Below, piece after piece: positions 57,345 to 64,000 of a stretch of 64,000 nt of DNA. The stretch covers positions 119,703,794 to 119,767,793 of the forward strand of contig NC_055991.1 of assembly GCF_018446385.1 (NCBI RefSeq), in the 5' to 3' direction. The notes beneath the pieces were generated by a model. That model ran no database searches. It was not told the DNA's origin and saw only the letters and a program-made list of their open reading frames with translations. The stretch's first letter is position 1. Each line of letters opens with the position of its first letter. The position numbers and the translations under genes were made by a program. This DNA comes from Zingiber officinale. Taxonomy: Eukaryota; Streptophyta; Magnoliopsida; Zingiberales; Zingiberaceae.

Positions 57345-58130
57345 CTCGACGCACCCTCCATGGAGGTTGGAGGAGCCTCGGGTGCACTGCTTGAAGACTC
57401 CGCGTAGCAGAGCAAAGGGCACCCTCTATTAGGGATGTAAATGAGCCGAATCGAGCCGAACAGTATTAGGCTCGAGCTCGGCTCGTTTAAGTTATATTTA
57501 GGCTCGAGCTTGGCTCGAGCTCGAATCGAACTTTTATCACAGGGCTCGATCTCGGCTCGTTTTGGAATTATCAAACTCGCGAACAGTTCAAGCTCGGCTC
57601 GTTATTAACTCAATTATCAAAGTTAACGAGCCCAACTCATTAAGCGAGCTCGGGCTCATTTTTGGACTCGTTTTTTGGCTCATTTTAAAGCTCATTTTAA
57701 GGCTCGTTTTAGAGCTCATTTTTTTTGCTCATTTTTTTGGGTCGGTTTAAGGCTCATTTTTTGGCTCGCGAGCCTATAAACGAACATGTTCGCAAGCTCA
57801 CGAGCCGAATATCCTTAAGCTTCAGCTCGGTTCGATAAAACTGTCGAGCTCAAAATCAAGCTCGAGCTCGGCTCGATAAGATAAACGAACGAACTCGAAC
57901 GAGCTTTTTATCGAATCGAGCTCCGAATAGCTCGCGAACCGTTTGGTTCATTTACATCCCTACCCTCCATGATTGTTGGAGGCGCCCTGGACGCTGGGTG
58001 GAGGGCACCCTCCATGGAACTTGGAGGCGCCCTCAGGCGGATAAGCAGCAACCAGTTCGGAGCTCATGCACGCTGCAGATTCGGCGAGGTTGAGGGTGCC
58101 CCTCCATGAAATTGGAAGCGCCCTCCAAGG
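57345..58130. repeat. Palindromic GGCGCCCTCC / CACCCTCCATGG blocks
   Basis: CACCCTCCATGGAGGTTGG at about 57352; GAGGGCACCCTCCATGG facing TTGGAGGCGCCCTC at 58001-58034; GAGGGTGCCCCTCC facing GGAAGCGCCCTCCAAGGG at 58091-58130. They form GC-rich hairpins around the short spacers. A TTAAG stretch follows at 58134. The hAT-type insertion splits the block. Confidence 0.65.
57430..57962. mobile_element. hAT-type miniature element with GAGCTCGG-rich interior
   Basis: A 533-bp unit with ends TAGGGATGTAAATGAGCC and, inverted, TAGGGATGTAAATGAACC. It is flanked by CCCTCTAT (57422-57429) and CCCTCCAT (57963-57970), an 8-bp duplication with one mismatch. The interior is full of GCTCGAGCTCGGCTCG and GGCTC.TTTT motifs in both orientations, so most of the unit can fold on itself. 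No transposase. Confidence 0.85.
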
Positions 58131-58431
58131 GCTACTTAAGCCTAGTTCGAGCAGCAGCCAGGACAGAACTCGAAATTGCGATCCTTCTTCTGCGTGCTGC
58201 TCAAAGATTAATTCGACTAAGCCGTATCTCGACCCCGACGACTAGAAGCTTTAAGTTTACTGTTCCAAGTTGTCAGTATCATTTTCTTTAGCACTTTAAT
58301 ATTGTAAATCAGAATTATAATTTTTTGAGTTTATAGTGATTGCCTAAAGTAAACGCTTAACGAGCGTGGGCCTTGGAGTAGGAGTCGCCTCATGCTCTGA
58401 ACCAAGTAAACCCTTGGTGTTCGTGTGTTTA

Positions 58432-60884
58432 TGTAAGATATGCGAATTTTAAAAAAAATAAATAAATATTAAAAAATTGTTGTTGCTGAAGAAATAATCA
58501 TGTGGGAAATTTTAAGAATTTTTAGATTTTTTTTTGGATTTAAATGTAGCTCGTATGAGCCGATTAAGGGGATGGACATATAGAACGGGAGGAAGCCTGT
58601 TTAAATAGATATGCATTATTAGTTTTGATTTAGGAGTTATCTAGGATTTAATTTCTTTAACACTAAGTGGATTATATAATCAAGCTTCACCCCCACCCAA
58701 ACCTAATACCCGACCCGAACTCTCTTCTTCCTCTTTCTCATGCGCGCGGATGACTCGACATCAACAGAGAGTGTTCTCCACCTGCGATCTCGGCATCACC
58801 GCGTCACCTGAAAAACATTGCCGTATCTCGATGATTCTGACGTTGTCCAGCCCATCTCTGGTGAAGCAATAGCCTCCTCGGTCGTTTCTTACTCACTATC
58901 GGCGGCGGTTCAGCAGCTAGGGCACCACGAGATTTTGGACTCGCGTTGTTCCCAGCCGATCGACTCCCGACGTTCCTCCTCGATCTGTTGCTGGAGAGTG
59001 ATCTGTATCTCCACATCATCTGGATTGGATCAAAGCGAGCGTTATCATTTGGGGGTGACCAGCCTAGGTAAGTTGTGTCTGGAATCTTGTTGATTCAAAG
59101 ATCTTGTGTAATTGGTTTCCCTTTGTGATGCTCTCTCTGATCTGGACTAGGAGGAGGCGTTGGATCAGCATACTGGTGGATTTTCCTCTGTGTCGATCAC
59201 TGCCCTCTTCCTTTCCTACGGCCGTTGAGGTTTCGGTTGAAGAAATGGGGTTCGATTGAGGTAAGTATTGTCCTGTTGGTTAGGGTTTTAGCAATTTATA
59301 GCTTTACAGGTCAGTTCTGGACTGATTCTTGGAAGAATTGGTGTGTGTGTGTATTCTTTTGTAGTTTCTGGGCAGAGGCTGGTAGGGTTGTGAACTTGTG
59401 ATTCGTTGCTATACCTCAAGGTAAGCGATTTTCTAGTGAGATATCACTGTTATTCCCATTAGTAGGTTACTAAATTAGGTTTTCTAATGGGTGTGGAGTT
59501 TTGTTCTTGCTTAGATCAATTAGAAGTAAATGGTTGTATTTTTAAATCCTCATTGATACTATATTACCATGTTAATAAATCATATTAGGTGTTAGATTGG
59601 ACACTATGGGTATGGATGAGAATTTAAAGGTGAATCATATTTGAGCCTAATCTAATTGATTATGGAAAGTTAGGGTTATTCTATTTTTAAGCAATCATGA
59701 AAAGAAAATGGCTTTAATTTATTTAATAAAAGGGGGCATTAATTAGGATTAGTTAATGCGTTAAAGATAGCTATTTCTTTTGATACACGATTTGTACATC
59801 GTAGTATATGTATATACTTTGATATATTATATGACACAGGACCTTGATCGGAGATGAGCCGCGTGACGTGGGTGGTTCTGTTGATACGAGTTATATCAAG
59901 GCGGGTATTTCTTTCTTGTTTTCTATTTAGTTCTTTGAACTTAAAGCATGGCTATATTTGGATGTTAGGTTGCATTACCTTAAATCTGTATAATTGTTAC
60001 TTTCCTGCTTGTCACTTCTATTTGACCTTTAATGTAATCTAGTTTAATTTGATATAGTCTCGACTCTTGTTATCTAAACTCTATAGCATATACATATATA
60101 GAGTTTGTATCATAGGGATATCCGGTTTATTCGGTTAGCATGCTGATTATGTATATCGATGTTGGGTATACATATGATTAGTATGTGTTGTTGGAGTCAC
60201 ATAATTGATTGACCATTTGCATTGTGGGGTATTCATATACGTTTGTGGTGGTTATTGGGGATGTTTCTAGTGGTTGCATGAGTGATGATAGTGTCTATAT
60301 TGTGATTATTCACATCATGTTCATCATTCATTGCATACTGATGACTATTATCTCCCTTGTGGTTGAGAGAGTCGTCAGTCGTTTATAGCTACCCATTCGG
60401 CCATTCTTGGAGAGTGGTAGCTAGGAGTGGAGCTAGTCCTGTCGCGCTTACTCGGCCGCTCAGTGTTTATACTTTGTCAGCCTCGACCACTCTGGAGTAG
60501 TGGGTCTTAAGGGTACATTAGTCAGAGGGCTAGAGATGTGAGTGGTCAGGGACCCTTAGCTATGTAGTTAGATAACTACTTAGCGAACCATCCGCCTCAG
60601 CCGCCTATAGCAGTGCATGTACTGGAGGCTAGTACGGTTTGTCACGGACCCAAGTCTTTCGGCCATACAGGGGTTGTGGTGTCTAGAGAGGTGGCGGGGT
60701 GACCATGGAGCATGCATACGCATATTGCATATGATGCGCGGTGTATCTGTGGAGATATATTTGCATACATGCCTAGTAGATATTAATTGCATGTGATTGT
60801 GAGGTGTTGCACTTGCTTGAGCTATGATTGCTGCATTTGGTTGTCATATTTCATACATATCATTTATTTTACATATATATGCAG

Positions 60885-60956
<72 letters not shown>

Positions 60957-61730
60957 CACAGGTGTCACGAGTAGATCTGTTGTTGACTCGGTGAGTTTAG
61001 TGATCATTGTATCATGATATTGATTTTGTTTGGGTATGTGCATTGATTATGTCAGGTATGATCATATACAGTTGTTTTATCAGTTATGGTTAGGAGTGTT
61101 TTATATTGATAGCATGATCTTATTCTTTATTTCTGTATGGAGACTGTATACTTTGATTTCTATATCATTATATAAACCATGCTTTAATCTGTCTATTACC
61201 CGTTGAGTTACCTATCTCACTATCCCGTTTATACCATTTTGATTTCAGGTAGCAAGTAGATGATATGGAGTTGCCTGGAGTATGTTGTCGACCGGTCCCA
61301 CTTCCCACATCATATCTGAAGACTTTTATCGATTTTATTTCTGCTTACTTGTATTTTAGTATTCAGCGGTTTTAGTATTGTATGAATTTGTCTATATTTG
61401 GAGTTTGATACACGACGTTTTGCTATTGTGATCTTGTGATTGTGTAAGCCTAATTGGCTAGCAAACTTTAGTTGTGGACTGTGGATTTTTCCTCTTCGTT
61501 TTTCCGCTGTGTTTTTGATACAGCCGTATGGGCTGAATATTAACTGCGTGGTTGTTTTCATTTTTGTCTAACCGGGTAGGTTGAGAATATTAACTATGTG
61601 GTTGTTTCCATTTTTATTCCAGTCATGTAGGCTGATGGTTATATGGATGTATTATGTGCTTCAGATTGTCACTGGTACATGGGAGATGTTATCAAAATTT
61701 TATCTGTAGGGACTCCTTCGGGGCATGACA
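58432..61730 (+). mobile_element. 5' LTR of a second Gypsy element
   Basis: The 3' end is sharp: GGGCATGACA at 61730, then a tRNA-Met primer site. The 5' end is uncertain; TGTAAGATATGCG at 58432 is a reasonable start, and the next 120 bp (GGAAATTTTAAGAATTTTTAG) resemble the opening of the first Gypsy LTR. If correct the LTR is about 3.3 kb. It contains a CT-rich segment near 58690-58740 and a long (TA)n tract. The 3' LTR is outside the window. Confidence 0.65.
60888..60954. repeat. (TA)n microsatellite inside the Gypsy LTR
   Basis: About 33 uninterrupted TA units. Confidence 0.97.
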
Positions 61731-61737
61731 ATTTATT

Positions 61738-61749
61738 TGGTATCAGAGC
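61738..61749 (+). other. Primer-binding site (initiator tRNA-Met type)
   Basis: TGGTATCAGAGC, eight bases after the end of the second Gypsy LTR. Confidence 0.88.
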
Positions 61750-61949
61750 AAGATTTATGAGTTTTACAAGGTTTTACAAGGTTTACGAGATTTACGAGGT
61801 TTATACTTGGGATTCATATTTTGTTTCCTCGATGTGGCTTTTCGAATTTTGGGACCAGACAATGACAGGATATCTCTAAGCTATAAAATGTAAGTTACTT
61901 TACTGTTATATTATACTTCTGTAGTCTTACCTTGTTGTTGGTATCAGGA

Positions 61950-63099
61950 ATGAAGCGTGGAGAGACAACCCCTAGTTACCGACGTGGTTCGGGACCACCA
62001 CGAAAATAACCTATCGAGTTAGCGAGATCTGAGCTAGTTGAGCAGGAGGTGGATTCTTTCAAGGATCCTATAGAGGTTGAGATAGATAGTCGTGGATAGA
62101 CCCACCAGGTTCCCATGAGAGATCAGGGCATTCAGTCTTAGGAGATTCCTCCTACAGTACCATTTGCAGTCCCTGCTCCCGCCGCTATTACTTGGGTGAG
62201 GGATAGAGCTTGTATCCCGCTATTGGCTCGATCGGTAAAGGACCGATTTACTTTGTTCCATAGAGTTCCCGACCCTAGTGTTGCTCGTTCTTGGTTGGGA
62301 AATATAGAGGACACTTTCAAGTACATGTTTTGCATCGAGGAAGAAAAAGTCGAATTAGTTGCATACCACTTACGAGACCAAGCTGTTACTTGGTGGAAGA
62401 TGCAGAAGTCACTTTTTGGAGATCAAATTGTCACCTGGACACTATTCAGAGAAGCATTTGAGAGACAGTATTTTCCAGCTCTATTTCGTTTGACCTATCG
62501 GCAGGAGTTCTTAAATCTTAAGCAGGGTGATCGATCAGTGATGGAGTACGACGCAAAATTTAACCGATTAGCTAAGTATTGTCCTCATCTTGTGGCTCAA
62601 GACAGCGATCGGTTAGATCAGTTCACCCAAGGCCTTATAGCTTTTATCCATCTTAGGATGTTAGGTTTTACTCCTAGCACCTACCGAGAGGCAATAGATA
62701 GAGCTTTAGTGATTGAGATGACACAACAGCAAGTTTCCTGAGAGCGGGAAAAAGATAAACAAAAGGCTCAGGGTATAACTCCAAATCAGAAACAATAGAT
62801 CCAAGGTCAAAAAGGCGGAAGAAATGACATGGATCCTAGGCTACTTCGGGGGAGTCTTATCGATCACCGAAGACAGGATGATTATCAGGTGGTTCTTCTA
62901 GGCTCCCTCAGAAAGATCCTTCTTGTGAGCTTAGATGTTATAGGTGTGGAACTGAGGGGCACGCTAGACCTAATTGTCCATTGGGCCAAGATGTATGTTA
63001 TTACTGTAAGCTTCCGGGTCATGCGAGTCGTGATTGCACACTGAAGGCACAGTTGGAGGCGACCAAGAGTACTGCACATCGAAAGTCAAAGGGATCATA
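61950..63099 (+). pseudogene. Gypsy gag, second family, with two zinc knuckles
   Basis: Likely start ATG 61950 (MKRGETTPSYRRGSGPP). One frame runs from there to 62741, interrupted by stops near 62007, 62097 and 62139 and then a 181-codon open block holding the capsid domain (RDQAVTWWKMQKSLFGDQ, TYRQEFLNLKQGDRSVMEYD, FNRLAKYCPHLV). Stops at 62739 and 62797 and a frame change near 62830-62880 follow. Two intact CX2CX4HX4C knuckles lie at 62936-62977 (CYRCGTEGHARPNC) and about 62995-63036 (CYYCKLPGHASRDC). Mostly substitution damage, unlike the frame-shifted gag of the first Gypsy element. Confidence 0.85.
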
Positions 63100-63348
63100 G
63101 AGGACACAGAGTGCTTCGCATCAACAGCGTATGCCACCTCCTCAGGCACAGGTATATCACATACAAAGTCAGGAGCACCCGACACTATCAATTACTATGC
63201 AGTATTCTACTGCTATTTCTTCGCATCAGATATATCTGATATAGCAGAACTTTACGGTGCCACCTAGGTCTTGTCCAATGATCCAGCCTCAGCAGTTTGC
63301 TACTGCTCCACTAGCACAGTTTCATACCAGTACTAGAGTACCACCATC
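63100..63348 (+). pseudogene. Gypsy gag-protease linker (Gln-rich)
   Basis: Continues in frame with a Gln/Pro-rich stretch (HQQRMPPPQAQ, PQQFATAPLAQF) with a stop near 63240. Such linkers separate the zinc knuckles from the protease in this group of elements. Confidence 0.6.
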
Positions 63349-63759
63349 ATGCCTAGAAGTAGGGAGGGTTTATGTGGTTACACGCGAGGAGGCACAGCGG
63401 GCCGAGGGATCGGTCTTTCGGGTATGATTACTATTTATTCATTTCCTGCTGAATTATTGATAGATATTGATAGTTCTCATTCTTTCATTTCTTGGATATT
63501 TATGGGTAAGATTTGTAGATTACCGGTTCGTCGGATGCATGCATTAACGATATCTTTACCCTCGGGAGAGATACTAAATATCAGTCAGGAGATTAAAGAA
63601 TGTCCATTGGATTTCGAGAGTCAGACTCTTATGGTGGACTTACAAGTTTTGGATATGTTGCAATTTGACATTATTTTGGGTATGGACTGGTTGGTCAAGT
63701 ATTATGCTACTGTCGACTGCAGCGCGAGGGTGATTACATTTAGACCTCCGGGTCAATGA
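63349..63759 (+). pseudogene. Gypsy aspartic protease, second family (active site changed)
   Basis: 136 open codons: VVTREEAQRAEG (63372-63405) leading into the protease. The active-site stretch at about 63455-63490 is LLIDIDSSHSFIS, where D-T-G-S is expected, so Thr and Gly are replaced by Ile and Asp. The second half is well preserved (LPSGEILNISQEI, then IILGMDWLVKYYATVDC). Stop at 63757. Reverse transcriptase does not follow. Confidence 0.85.
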
Positions 63760-63766
63760 TCTTGGG

Positions 63767-63848
63767 TATTTAAGGGTACCAAGGATGATGAGATTTCTGT
63801 TATCTCAGCACTGCAAGCTCAGAGATTATTTAAGGGTACTAAGGATGA
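63767..63848. repeat. 22-bp direct repeat 60 bp apart at the Gypsy/hAT junction
   Basis: TATTTAAGGGTAC.AAGGATGA at 63767-63788 and again at 63827-63848 with one mismatch. The second copy runs directly into hAT transposase sequence. Confidence 0.85.
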
Positions 63849-64000
63849 AGGATTTAACAGTTATAAGAGAGTTAATAATGGAGAAAATGTGCATTTCTTA
63901 TTCATATTGGTTCATTGTCTTCATCACATAATAGATGTGTGAAATGTGTTCAAGATTTGATGACACCAAAGCAAAATATTGACAAAGTAATGAATTTCAA
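63847..64000 (+). pseudogene. Second piece of the hAT transposase gene, joined to Gypsy
   Basis: Matches 43705-43858 over its whole length with only a few differences (GAAGGATTTAACA at the start, ATATTGACAAAGTAATGAAT near the end). It begins inside the transposase, downstream of the zinc-finger region, with no terminal inverted repeat, and continues past the window edge. Confidence 0.9.

Larger units (their letters stand above)
56738..58431 (+). mobile_element. LTR-like unit of unclassified family
   Basis: Starts TGTTGGTGCGGGAAGC and contains repeated AAAGTCCTAG.T-type phrases (56855-57090) and palindromic CACCCTCCATGGAGG / GGCGCCCTC pieces (57350-58130). Toward its end it has GGCCTTGGAGTAGGAGTCGCC and GAACCAAGTAAAC, a phrase I associate with LTR elements of this kind of genome. 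It is interrupted by a hAT-type miniature element. No coding region; the exact 3' end is unclear. Confidence 0.45.

Overview
This window is nuclear DNA of a flowering plant. Introns have GT-AG ends, the host genes match plant families, and about three quarters of the sequence is nested transposable elements. The look of the LTR families (LTRs that carry GC-rich palindromes, and an LTR that opens with a TGTTGGAACCCC-type sequence) reminds me of monocots of the ginger order. That is recollection only and the species is not proven.

Layout. 1-2.7 kb: remnants of a minus-strand LTR element with an unrecognised decayed coding stretch. 2.7-8.2 kb: the 5' LTR, primer-binding site and first half of a Copia element, cut off by a Gypsy insertion. 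8.2-19.7 kb: a Tekay-like chromodomain Gypsy element. Its 5' LTR holds a solo LTR of the same Copia family with a perfect 5-bp target duplication, and its 3' LTR is truncated. 19.7-28.95 kb: a second copy of the Copia family on the minus strand, with both LTRs. 29,155-29,254 is a 100-N assembly gap, followed by a degenerate repeat field.

Two apparently intact host genes are present. The first is BRE/BRCC45 (BRISC and BRCA1-A complex member 2), minus strand, 36,202-30,241. I could trace it through 13 exons with 12 GT-AG introns into one 377-residue frame. The second is mitochondrial ribosomal protein S33, plus strand, 49,949-52,269, with two exons and 99 residues. Between them lie a terminal-inverted-repeat element carrying a ~0.9-kb CT-rich array, a decayed Copia element, and a 3.4-kb hAT transposon inserted in the Copia RNase H region with a near-perfect 8-bp target duplication. 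Downstream of S33 is a pseudogene fragment of a SUF4/ZNF207-type zinc-finger protein whose last intron holds a tRNA-derived SINE with 17-bp target duplications.

The right end (56.7-64 kb) holds an LTR-like unit interrupted by a hAT-type miniature element, then the 5' LTR, gag and protease of a second Gypsy element. Its pol is replaced at the window edge by a second piece of the same hAT transposase seen at 43.7 kb.

The most unusual recurring feature is a set of GC-rich hairpin cassettes inside the LTRs of at least four different element families. Where copies can be compared (Gypsy and Copia), the stems differ between copies yet stay self-complementary. No new enzymatic system was found. The genes do not form a pathway; the window is two housekeeping-type genes in a nested repeat landscape.
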